This document shows positions 11,901-24,588 of a stretch of DNA of 64,000 nt, in pieces (positions within the stretch are counted from its first letter, which is position 1; every line of letters begins with the position of its first letter). The position numbers and the translations under genes were made by a program. The stretch is taken from positions 169,787,488 through 169,851,487 of the forward strand of contig NC_091120.1 of NCBI RefSeq assembly GCF_040183065.1, written 5' to 3'. Under the pieces are notes generated by a model, which did not search any database, was not told the origin of the DNA, and saw nothing but the letters and a program-made list of their open reading frames with translations. The DNA comes from Periplaneta americana. Taxonomy: Eukaryota > Arthropoda > Insecta > Blattodea > Blattidae.

Positions 11901-14900
11901 AGTTCATTTCCTCACCCTTAATTAAAACTTTTCCATAATTTATCTAGTTTATATTATTTAGGTTATGTTATAGCTTCTGCTGTATGAGATTATAGATAGT
12001 CACATATCAGAGATTGTTTAATATACATATACTGATAACTGAAGTGGAATGCAACTGTTTTAATAAAAATGAAACAATCAACAAAGGCTTCTTGACTAGT
12101 AATCGTCCATAAAGTTCAATGAAGATTGTATAGTTAGCACAACTGGTACCGGTAACAAGAGAATAGCTCATCATAACATAGTACTGCCATCTAGCAGAAT
12201 ATTTGTAACGATGAGATGGTACAATAATACATTTTTCAAGACAGTTTAGTAAGTCAATGAATATTTTATTGCATTAGAGTACTTTAATTCTTCTAATCTT
12301 TACATACTTCCTTCTAATCGTGTAATAGTCAATTAAATCCTACTCGAGTTTTGATTTTTTCTAGATAAATCAAGACCTCTAGCGAGATTACTGTAGAAAA
12401 AACATTAATCACATTCCAGTGATTTTACAATCTTCATTTCATTGGATGCTCATCCAACTTCTCTCCCAGCCTTCGAGACTATTTTAGACTGGCATATATA
12501 ATCGCTGACTACCAACTACAGCAGTTCAGGTAGCGGCACCAAGATTAAATGAGTGAAAGAAAACAATATGCGTAATTTCGTTACCCAGGACCATTTTTCA
12601 TTACCAATTGCTTAAATTACTTTCATTGTCAGTAGACATATTGATATTTATATATCGTCACTGTGCCTGTAAAAACGGCTATGTGATTTGAAGTCAGTTT
12701 TACAGGAGAATAGAAAACTTCACAAGAAAATTGTTTGTGTTTATATCACTATGCTACAACATAGTTACTTCCTCTGTTACATTATTAAGATTGCAAATAT
12801 ATCAACTTTCAATTTTTACTAACAATTCCAGAGATAATTCTGCTGTTTTAAATGCACATAACTCATTTTTATAAAAAGTGCACATAGCCAGCCATTTTTG
12901 CAGGCACAGTGGCAATATTTTTTTCTACATGGTAATACTGTTTTTCCGTAAAAAAGTTCCTTTTGACCGTAATGTCCTTAGTGTACTTTAGTTCATAAAG
13001 ATCACACAAAACATTTCATTGAAATGTAAGTGGGGGAGGAGGGAGCAAAGCAAAAAACTACTACTCATGTACAAACCTGTACTTCAATATAGGAATCTTA
13101 GCAGCAACAGCAATAAATAAACGAAGTTGCTTATTCAAGAAAAAGCAAAGCGACAAACCTTATCATTGCACAACCGGACTACCTTCAAGTGTGCTACTCG
13201 AGGTTGATTTATCACCCTACAAAAACATGAGAGAAGTACAAACCGTGAAGCTCCTTGTTACGCAATTTTCTGCAATATCTCTCCTCAGCATTTTGTTTCC
13301 CAATACCTTCAACATTTCTTCATCCCTCAGAGGGAAAGTGAGAGATCAAGTTTCATATCCATATAAAATAATGGATATAATTTTAGTTCTATACATTTTA
13401 ATTTTTTAGTTTCCTGGAAAGAAGACAACAAAATAAAAAGATATTGAAGCAAACAGTCATATTTTCTAATATTCAACCTATGCAATCAGTCAGCTATAAT
13501 CTACTTTTACATAAAAAGTAGCCTGTACACATTTCAAATCCATCTATATGTATACATTAAATATATATTTTAGAAAATTATGTTATTATGAGGAGAGGGA
13601 CTGGCCAATTTTCATACAGTTTAAAGGAGCCCTGTGTATGAAAAGTCCTGGATTCTTTCAGATGTCAAGGTTTGAGTACTTAAAAAAATGTAAGGAAATA
13701 AAATTATTAAAGTAAATTCTGAGTATATCAGTGCATTAGATGGTGCAAGGATTTCAGAGCTTGCATTACTTTTGGAATCAAAATTATTTTAATTTCATAT
13801 CCTTCAGAAAGGAACTGACAGACACTATAAATATCTAGTAGTTTAGCAGAAAAGATTGTATAAAGCCAGTGAGATGGATGGACAAATGGACAGACAACGA
13901 ACAGCAAGCCACAAACTATTCTTTGGTAACAGAGACACTGAAAAAAAGTACATATCTTTATAAAATTTAGAAACCGAAATGTTGCAGCATCATAGTATTC
14001 TCACTCTACTTTGTATACTAAGAAAGTAAATTAAACTTAAAATGTTTAATACGCAACGACCAAAAGGAGAAGGTATCATGTTGCAAATTCAATGGAAGAA
14101 TTGGTGATAATCTGCATGCCCCAGCTACTTCTGAGGATTTCCAGATAAAAGACACTGAGCAAAGCTTCTGCTTTTAATGAAGATGCAACAAATGCCATGC
14201 TTATGAAGGCATATGCAGGATTCTGAAGTGGAGTGGTGACTGTCCACGCATATCCAATGGAAAGGACATCTTGACATCCATTTGATTGGAGATTAAGTGA
14301 GCAGCACAGCTCTGATGACGACAAAGAAAAAAGAAAATGGAAAATGACACCTCTTCATTTTCAGAAAATTAACAATACACTGTCTCAGGATGCCTAAAAA
14401 ATAAAAACACAATAAATCTAATAACTTCAACACTTTCTACAAAATAATGGCAGATTATACATCTTGATTACACAACTTTTAAGATGGCCAATAGCAGGCC
14501 GAAATATGTTAACAAGGTAATAGAAAATTTAACACGTGAAAGACACATAATACATTTTCCAAAATGGCAGATAGTTAAACTTGGTTTTAATTATCACTAG
14601 TGACTGGCAAAATATGAAATTTCGTATTCATGATAATGTAAAATGCAGTTCATGTCAAAATATTTTTTTCATATTTTATAAAGTTGTGGTAGAATTTTCA
14701 TATTTCAGACAAATCTTCAAATTTTTTCATATTTTGCACAATTTTTTCCCCTCCATTGATATTTCTATAACTAGAGCGCAATATTAGCTGAATGGCAAGA
14801 GTGTTGGCAACCCGGGATCCAATCCAGGCAGGTTCAACTGAAATTTGTGGTGGACAAAGATGGTGTTTGGTAGTAGGTTTTCGCAGGATATTCCCATTTC

Positions 14901-16243
14901 CCCTACTGGCATTCCACTATTGCTCCATTAATCATCATCATTATCATACAGCATTACGTAGTTTGCACCTTCATGGCAGCTGAAAGAACTACAAACTTCG
15001 GCGTGTCACCCAGTAGATGGGAACGCATGGTGAATGATAGCAGACAAATACCCACCATTAGTTTATATATATAAAACTAGTACTGAATCGGGCTTTCCAG
15101 ACATTGTAAGGAGACAATAGAGATGTTTTCCAGGGAACACTTGAAAAGCCATTTCACCAGTATTTCGGGATTTCCAAAGGGGGGGGGGGGAATTCCGAAT
15201 TCCACTTTACATTAATTAAACCCGTACCCTCAATAAATTCAAGAAACCTAAACAAAACAAATGGTTCCTATTCCACTTTTGCTCATTCTTTCGAATCCAA
15301 TGAGAGTATGTTCAGTGTCTACTTAATTTCTTCTCTTTTTGCAACTTCATGGTTTTTTCACCGTACAAAACAATATTAACTGATGGAAAGTGTAATCTTT
15401 TGCCAGAAAATATAGAAAAAGATACTTGTGTTGTATCGTAACGAGTGTTGAGTCCAGCCAATGGCAGAACTTTTTCCTCCTCTCTTCAGTGTAAAAGTTT
15501 GTGTTATCTAGTTCTTGCATTCAGGCAAGGATTTGATGATGAAAAATTATTTTTATTTGGTAGCATATTAAATTGAAAAAACTATTAATCTTTAAAGACT
15601 TATTTTGCAAAAAATTGGTTTAGGAACAAAGATATTTTAGCAGAGAAATACTTATATTCCATATTTTCGTATTTCGCCAAAATAAATTTCATATTTTGGT
15701 AAAATCTTCTTCATATTGTGCCGTCTCTAGTTATGGCCTTAACTTATACAGCCTCTTCTCTTACAACACGAATCTTTCGTTCATATCTGTACACAAACAT
15801 GGGGAAAAAATCACCAAATCATGACAGATAGTATTGTGACTATACATACATTTTTTAACAGTCGAGAGGAATCTTTCTTTCATATCTGTAGACAAACATG
15901 GGAAAAAAATCACCAAATCATGAAAACTAGTATTGTGACTATATAAGTTATACATTTTTTCTTTAACAATTGAGAGGGTAAATGAGTTGTTGTAACAGTT
16001 ACCTTCTTTATCAACATTGATAAATATTATATCCTCTGGATGCAGTTTTGGTAAACTAAATCCATGATCTAGTTGGGTGGCCAGTGGTGCTTTTGTCAAA
16101 CACCTAAATAATTTTATGGCAGAACAGAATTTTGTGAGGCTGTGGAGGCATCTGACTGACAGAACAGGGAAGCAAATAAAATAAATGTGATACAAAGTTT
16201 TTCAAAGGCCACAATATTCAAAGAACTTAAGAAAAATACCTTC

Positions 16244-16302
<59 letters not shown>

Positions 16303-19300
16303 CTGTGGCGCTACAGCCTATGAAGGGCCTAGACCGACCAGCCGGCTGCTGGCCTCACGCCCACATGCCAAAGCAGACGTGGATGATCATCCAACCAGCC
16401 GTTATAGCTGGTATTCGCAACCGGATTTCGCTACCTATCGTAGGTCCCCAAGTACATCACGATGCTGGGTGGACACCGGTCCCATACACTGGCCGAAATT
16501 TCATGAGAAAATTTCTTCCCCCATGAGGAATCGAACCAGTGCGCATTCCGTAACATGAGTCCTAGGCGGGATGCCTTAGACCTCGACGCCATGGCGCGGG
16601 ACTAAAAGACCTTCAGTACAAATTATTACTTAAATTTAGATGATTCAGAATCGAATTTATTGTCAACAGTCTTGTTGCTGTTCCTGCGCGAAATTCCAAA
16701 AAATAATATCCTATCTTTTAGGAACATAATATATACATTGCATTACAAGAGAAACGGTTGTACTTTCCACTTTCTCCACTAGTATGGGTTGAAAAAAATC
16801 ACAATTACATTCCACACCAATGTTACACATGAGAACACAGTTCAGATAGTAATAAACAGCATTTTTAATTAAATAAAAAGATCACTTTGCCACGAAGTAA
16901 AGAATTCAGACAATTTGTAATACCTCAGTACACAATACCTAAAATATTCATTCTGTCAATTTTCAGTCCAAATTAAAATACTTACAGGAGAAAGAGGACT
17001 TGGGCGGTTTGCTTGTCGTGAATCTGAAAAAGACGACAGTTGTTTTCCAGAAACAGCCTGCTGTTGCCTTATGTTTGCAGCATTTGTTATATTGCTGAAG
17101 TCGGATGCAGGAAACATGTTTTGAGGAAGATTGGATAGAGGGGTGGATTTTAATGGCCTGAGAGATGGACTGACTGGAGATCCAGGGTTGTTTCTATTTT
17201 GTGGTGGAGATACCAAATTCTCCAGAGACATCAGACGACCAACAGGTGATAAATTTTCTTGACTTTCACAAAGTAACCTACGAGAAAAAAATATTTACTT
17301 TAGAATATAATGAACACCATCAACAATAGTACAATACACAAAATTCATCTCGAACACAGAAAATGTCAAAACTGAAATTTCTATCACTTTTGTATGACAC
17401 ATTGTGATATATGAACTCCAAAAGGAAATAACATTTCAATGGATACCTAGTCATTGTGATATACCTGGAAACGAGAAAGTTGATAATATTGCAAAACAGG
17501 CAACATATTTGCAAGGCCAAGACCTCTTCAAGTGATATCTCTATCCAGTGCTTTTGGTTCAGTAAAGTCTCATTTTACAAACCTATGGATCAACAATTGG
17601 CTCTCTTTGACAAAGGAATAATTTTACAGTCTGTACAAAAGAAACCAAATGACCTGGAAATGTACAAAACTTGCCCAGACATGTCCAAACATTTTTAACA
17701 AGAGTCAGAACAGGTCACATTGTCACACAATTGTACCTACACCGATTTCACATTTCTGATAATCCTACTTGTCTGTGGTGCAATAATCATGATGAAGATC
17801 TGGAACACATTCTTCTATACTGTCCATCCATAAATCACAAAAGAAGTAAATTAAAATCATCAGTACCAGTTGCAGAAGACACAGCTCTGCAGTATATGAT
17901 ATGATATTTATTTGTCAGTCAACTTTACAATTCACAGTTATGGTGGACCTTCACATTTCTGTTTTTCGATCCACCATCCCTTTAATACATATAACTCTTT
18001 TCTATTAATGTATTCTTTGCCGAGAATTTCTTGATTACTTTCTAATGTTCTGTTATGACTGAATTGCTCTATGTCCTTCCCCCTCTATCCTCTTCTATTC
18101 TCTCCCTCCTACCTAGACTGTCTCCCTTCCATTTCTCGCTCACCTATTAAATATTGCATATTCCTTCCTTAATAATTTGCATTATTTATTTATTTTCTCC
18201 TCTATCCTCAAATCCTACCTACTCTTAATCATTATTTTCCAGCTATTTTCTCCTACATTACTTGCTGGCTTTTCTGTTTACTCTATTTTACAACACTTAC
18301 ATCACTTTTTTTTTTCTATCCTCTGTTTATTTACATACTGATCCCTTTCTCTTCGCTTCACTCCTAAATTTCCTATTTTATTATCTCTTTCCATATATTT
18401 ATTTCTATAATACTCCTACAGTTATAGTACCCCTGTTACCACTCTTAACCCACAATATTCTGCAGTAAATATTAATTACACCCCAACTCTGGCTACTAGC
18501 AACAGGCATCTATAATGAATATCTATCAAAATACCCCTCATTTCTCGTGCAAAACAACAACTGAATAAACTACAGTGGACTTTATGTTGTCAGCAAACAG
18601 CTGGATACATTAAGAAGATTGATTGCTTGTGATATATGCATTCTCATTTGTGACTGCAAAATAAATACAACAATTTAACAATTACTGACAATAAATGCCC
18701 ATTGTAAAATATATGACTTATTACACCGAATGTTTAAAAAGTCATATTAAAATGGATTTGAGAGAGGTAGGATATGATTGTAGAGACTGGATTAATCTTG
18801 CTTAGGATAGGGACTAATGGCGGGCTTATGTGAGGGTGGCAATGAACCTCCGGGTTCCTCAAAAGCCAATAAGTAAGTTCCAAAAGTCATGCACATGGAC
18901 TATATAGTATGAATCCTGGATGAAAATGAAGACGAAAATGTTACTGACAAAATAAGGTCTGACGAACATTTAACTGCACAATGTAACAACACTGTACTCT
19001 GCAAATAAATGTTACTCCTTTGATTATAGCTCAAGCTATCTGTACAATATTCATGGTTCAAACAATCTCCATAATTTTTTTTGCCCCTGGTATTTTCCCA
19101 GAAAAGCTTACACCAAAGGAGGTAGAATTTTATTTTACTTCACTGGCTTCTGTGAGATGTACCTATATTGTATAGTAATAAACACAAGGTTTCAGTTTGC
19201 AGCCACAAACACTTTCAAAATAAAAATCGTTTGATACTTAACCTGTATATTCTAATGCACAGTAAAGTTGTAGCCCCTCACCCACTTGTTACTAATTACC

Positions 19301-19813
19301 AACATAACACTCGAGAGGTCCAGGATGCAATACTAAGGAAATTACATTTCCTAGAATTTTGTCCTGGATCTCTCACATTAAGTACTCAGAGTGTGAATTA
19401 ACAGAGGGGATTTCCCGCTTGTTGAAAAGTTATCCCCCTATCATAAATTCATATTAACATCCCTGCCAGGGACAACTTCTGTCCTCCTCACAAAATATAA
19501 TTATTTTAATATGAGTATACTTTATAAAGTATAAAGTAAGCAAAGAAAATAATACTAATGTATTATCATCATGGGCAAGCTGACAACAATCAATAACTTA
19601 GGAATTACACATCTTGTCTTAAGCCTGTTCATGGATATAATTATTATTATGATCAAGATGCAAGACAAGCAACTCAGTGCGACTCAAGACAACTATTTTT
19701 AAAAGTGTGATCCAGTCATGATACAGAGGTGACTTTATTCATTACTTTATTATTCTTACTTCCAATGTTTACATTTCATCAAAGTAATGTCAATAATAAT
19801 AATAATAATAATA

Positions 19814-19867
<54 letters not shown>

Positions 19868-22800
19868 TTATGTATGGTTTCTCTATCTAGGATTCTATCC
19901 CCCCTTCATCAGAAATCTCAGAAATCTTAATTCACACCCTGGAAGTACTTGTGGCTGCGAACTAAAATGATGTGTATACATTAGGCCTACAACTAGCAGA
20001 AGCCAGTGAAGCAAAAGAAGAATTTAATGTAGCTTTTCTGGAAAAATATCCTTAACATTTCTTTTTTTTTAATTAGCTTCCTGAAATCTACCAATTACTT
20101 TTGTGTTGCATCATGTTCCTTCGGAACTTCGTAATAAATAAAATTTTTGTTTAACCTATTTCTTTTCATCTAATTGCTCGTTTATCCGTAGTTACAATGA
20201 TGAACATAAATGACATTAAATTACAGTAGACAATAAAGACATTCTATGTTCTGCAGTGTTGTCCAATTGTTCAATTAAAAACTCTTTGGACGAAATTTTG
20301 CCACTAAAGGCTGGTTCACAACAAACCGGGAACGGAAACGAAAACGAGAACGGAAATATTGTTAAAATAAATGTACCAGTATTTAAATGTGACCATTCAC
20401 AATTAACTTTCACGTTCCCGTTCCCGGGCTCCAGCAAGCTTCTCGTTAATTGTGAATCCTTACATTCAAATACATTTATTTGAACAGTATTTCCGTTCTC
20501 GTTGTCGTTTCCGTTCCCAGTTTATTGTGGACTGGTCTTAACATTTTCGTCTCCATTTTTATTAACGATGAACATGATTCTCAAAACTGTGGTTCAAAAC
20601 TCAATAGGCACTTGTGCTTGAGATAATCTTCAATGGAGCTAATCGCATTTGCGCTATTTTCAGCTTAGAAGGTCAACCAAGGTACTTAGAATACAAATAA
20701 AACAATTTTCAGTTTTACTTTCAAGGTCACGGCCACCTAGAATAACCAACTGCTCGCGACATGTTAATGTTGAACGAAATAACACACAAGATACCCATCG
20801 GCAATAGGTAGCTTTCAATTGTCGCATGCGCTATCATTTTAGGAGGAAAAGGCAATATGCACTATTGCATGCGTTTCGTGTACTATTGCATGCGTAAAGT
20901 AGGAAGAAAAGTTGAACTGTGTAGATGCACCTTAGCAGCAATTACAACCTCGAATAATGAAAATAAATAATCATAATAATTTATTAGGCCTTAAGTGTAA
21001 AAAGACTGTCCAATATGTGATACCTATATTGCAAATAAAATGTACACGCAAAATCTTTATAGGTGAATATTTAGTATGAAGCAGGCTCCACGTGACCATT
21101 ATTGTAATAAAGTACTTAACGTTGGTTATATTTGACGTGTGATAATTACACTTTATGTTACTTCACACACATAATTAAATCTATTTTATATATGAATTCA
21201 ACTTGGAAATTCGTAATGAATATAGCAAATGTTTTTGCTCTCTCCATTACATTTCAGACGCCTTAAAAAGTTCTAGAATAACATTAAGAAAAATAACGAA
21301 AGGCATACAACACCCCCACTACTTTGGACTCGTCAGTACACAGACTCAAACAATTAGGGTAATAATTTATGCTTACGCTTGCAACAAATATTCAGGAAAT
21401 CTTAGAATTTCTAAACTTAACATACCTTGAGTTCCGAAGCATTTAATATGCAAACAAATGTCTACAATCATCGAAACGCGATTTTTATGTCTAATTGCAA
21501 CAGAATTACACAATGTCGCTATCATAAATGTTACACAACTGGTCGATAGCAATTGATAGCTTTATTTCATTGTAATTCTTAGTACTTGGCATGCCATCTA
21601 CAATAAACATGCCATAACTACAATGTGACCGCCCATGGTAATTAGAACAGACACATCACACTCTTTAAGATCTAATAAATCACTATTCAAGTAGTAAGAA
21701 GTTGAACGTTTTTTTCCTATTTAAATGCCATCTAGTAGCTAATTCTGCAATTGACGATAAAATACACAGTGATGGTACACAGTGTACAAAAGGAAACACT
21801 CGATTCTTATGATTAGGAAGTACTACAAACAACCAATTTATTTCACAAGATTACACAATTTTTACAATAATGTAATTTTACAAATAAATTCTCTATTCCA
21901 AAATGTATTATGATAGAATCTTACTTCAGCATAATCTATTAGTCTATATAGGAAATTAATAGCATAATAAATTGTAGTGTAGGTCTATACGGCTTTTTAA
22001 ACAAATATAAATAAAAAAAAAAAAAAAAATCAAAATGATGCAATGTTGTCACACAGGAATGCACAATTAAAAATCGACATAATGGAATCTTTCAAATGAT
22101 GATAAATAATTTATTACATTCAAATACGATTGAATTTAAATGAAACCTAATAAATTATGCTAAAATTAGTTTTTTTTTTCTAAACTACAAAAATGTAGTA
22201 AACAGTTTTCCTCAGCAAATATGCATATTTTATTGTACACTAAATAGGCCTACTATTTCTTGGAAGTGAAATTCGAATTTTAAATAAATAAAATTAATGT
22301 TGATAAGTGGAAGCAGCTCAAATATTATGCTTTTTAGGATAATTTTGGAATTCATAATTACGCTATTTACATCATCAACTGATTACCAACATTGAGCAAA
22401 ATTAAAAAGCTATATTTAAAGCAGTAACAGCATCATTAAAGACATGAGATTGTTGGAGACAAGCATAAGCAGCTTCGAATTTGCACGAATTTCAAAGTAG
22501 ACCACATCTTAATAATGAACATAAAATTTACATCTAAAAAGAAATCGTGTGGCAGGACAAAAGAACAATTCAGGCATAAATTTCCTACCTGCACAGTTCT
22601 ATGTAAAAAAATAATACTAAATTTGGTGACTGGGTCTTAATGAAACAGATTCTATGAATGATATGATGTAATGTGAATTTTGTATCACACAAGATGGGTA
22701 ACACTTCCAGCAGCTACTGTGAGGAGGATGAGTACCAAATGTTATTAATATGATATAGTAGGTATGCAAGTTTTAATCTGGCAAACTGCGGCAGTAGCTG

Positions 22801-24411
22801 GGACTCTGCATATTTTTCAAGTAACCCGACTCACCTGGCCAGCATACGGTGATCCTTGTGGGCATGTTCTCTAAACTCTTCAAGTGCAGCATATTGCTGC
22901 TCAGAGTACGAGCGTACTCTCTCTTCAGTCCTTGCAGTTTCCTGCTGAATTGCCTCTGCAAGCTGCTGCTGCAAAGCTGAGAGGGCTGTCTGGATCGAAT
23001 TTGGAAGTTGAGAGACTGTAAAAACAACAACTTTCATTATTTATCAGTGAGTAGAATAATCATTATCTGTAGTAAGATTAATTCACATGATTTCAAAATA
23101 AGTTTGGTGCAATTATTTTCATTTAAGAAAACTTTATTTTAATATCTCGAACAATGAACTTCAAGATGGCAATCATGATCTTTTGTTATTTAAGTCAACA
23201 CAATGCTGAAACTCCTTGCAAGAATGCCTGATGTGGCCTGTGTTAGAAGTCTGATTGCCCATCTTAAGCTTCTCCCTTCTAGAACTAGGAGTTATTTAGT
23301 AAAGTCAGGTTTTGGTTCTGCAATAAGGGCCATCACATAGCATTTTGTACAATTTAAAGATAAAAGTAAAGCGTCCCGAATTTCCACTTTTAAATAAGGC
23401 AATCCTATTAGAGACTGAATGGTCCAAAGGCTCGCTTCAAATCATGGTAATAGCCATATGATGGCATCCTTTCAGCCAGTTAGTGAGAATTGATGGGAGT
23501 TCAGAGGTTGAGTTCTATGAGGAGTATGTAGACTGGTACGATGAAGGAGATCATTACTTATATGTGGTGATAATGGCCATTACAAAAACATTCATTCACT
23601 TCAGCATTACCAGTACCATATATTTCCTCTACTCTCTTAACAATATGATCAAGAATCCGACCTGAAATACAATAATACATTTTTGCAGTAACTTAACTGA
23701 TTTAATCAGACTAACATTCATGGATCCTGAAATCAAACTGAATTCTGACTGTACTATGTATCTGACACATTAATTCAGTTTCGTTTATTAAGTTGTCACA
23801 AGAAAAACAGCCGGCTGTAATGTGCGTTGGGCAAGGCCACCCTCGGATGATGAAATATCATTTTTTCTGAGACATCATAGACAATGCAAGATGCAATATA
23901 AACTCGTTTCACTTCAACATGAATAAGTATAGTCTACTTTTATTTTGCATTTTTCGGTCATTTATTATCTATTGGTCATTTTTTAGGAAATGTTCCACTT
24001 TTTGTAGCATTTTTACCCTTTTCTGCTTTTGAACGGACTTTTTTTTTTTACAGTTTAGTCGTTTATATTTGCGAATCTACTGCAGATTGTTCATGCAATT
24101 CGATTGAATCATGCAGAAATTTTCCTTATGGTTGCCTTGACTCTTGACCTATGTGTTACATGGTTCCCCCAATTCAGCGCAATAGAATAAATATTGCAGC
24201 TGTAGTGTCAGCAGTCAGCATATTGAACCTCACAAGTGGCGATGTAAACATGCCGAAAGTAAAGCAACCAGCAATCCTTCAAACCCGAGATCCTACGAAT
24301 GGCGATTGCTCTTTACTGCAATGCTGAATAAGAGATATGTTTGGAAATTTCAGTTCTTCCTAATATTCAAATGTGTACTGGCATGATTTCGGAGACATTC
24401 AGTAACAACAA

Positions 24412-24444
<33 letters not shown>

Positions 24445-24543
24445 AATCTTGATTTTTTTTTCATGTTTTTAGAAATTTAAAATTATTTTATAGGCCATTT
24501 TTCTGTGATTTTTAGATCATCAACTTCAGAGCCCTAATGGTGG

Positions 24544-24588
<45 letters not shown>

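Larger units (their letters stand above)
4176..16985 (-). other. PRAS40 intron 5 (12.8 kb), unassigned parts
   Basis: Besides the entries listed, 6260-7060, 7330-8290, 11760-12650 and 12920-14760 hold AT-rich sequence in which I see no coding frame or repeat pair. A G-run stands at 15181-15190. Confidence 0.6.
17278..22834 (-). other. PRAS40 intron 4 (5.6 kb), unassigned parts
   Basis: 18890-19790 and 20540-22830 show no recognised gene or element. 20090-20155 (CATGTTCCTTCGGAACTTCG then AATAAATAAA) looks like a LINE 3' end. Confidence 0.55.

Noticed and set aside
15761-16195. 144-codon minus-strand frame with an internal repeat
   Set aside because: The repeat is the DNA tandem duplication at 15768-15975; no family resemblance or splice context.
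20256-20483. Opposed frames rich in Asn/Gly/Glu
   Set aside because: Both are produced by the inverted ends of a MITE.
2266-24587. Regularly repeated AAT blocks as a CRISPR-like array
   Set aside because: They are simple microsatellites without spacers, in an insect genome.
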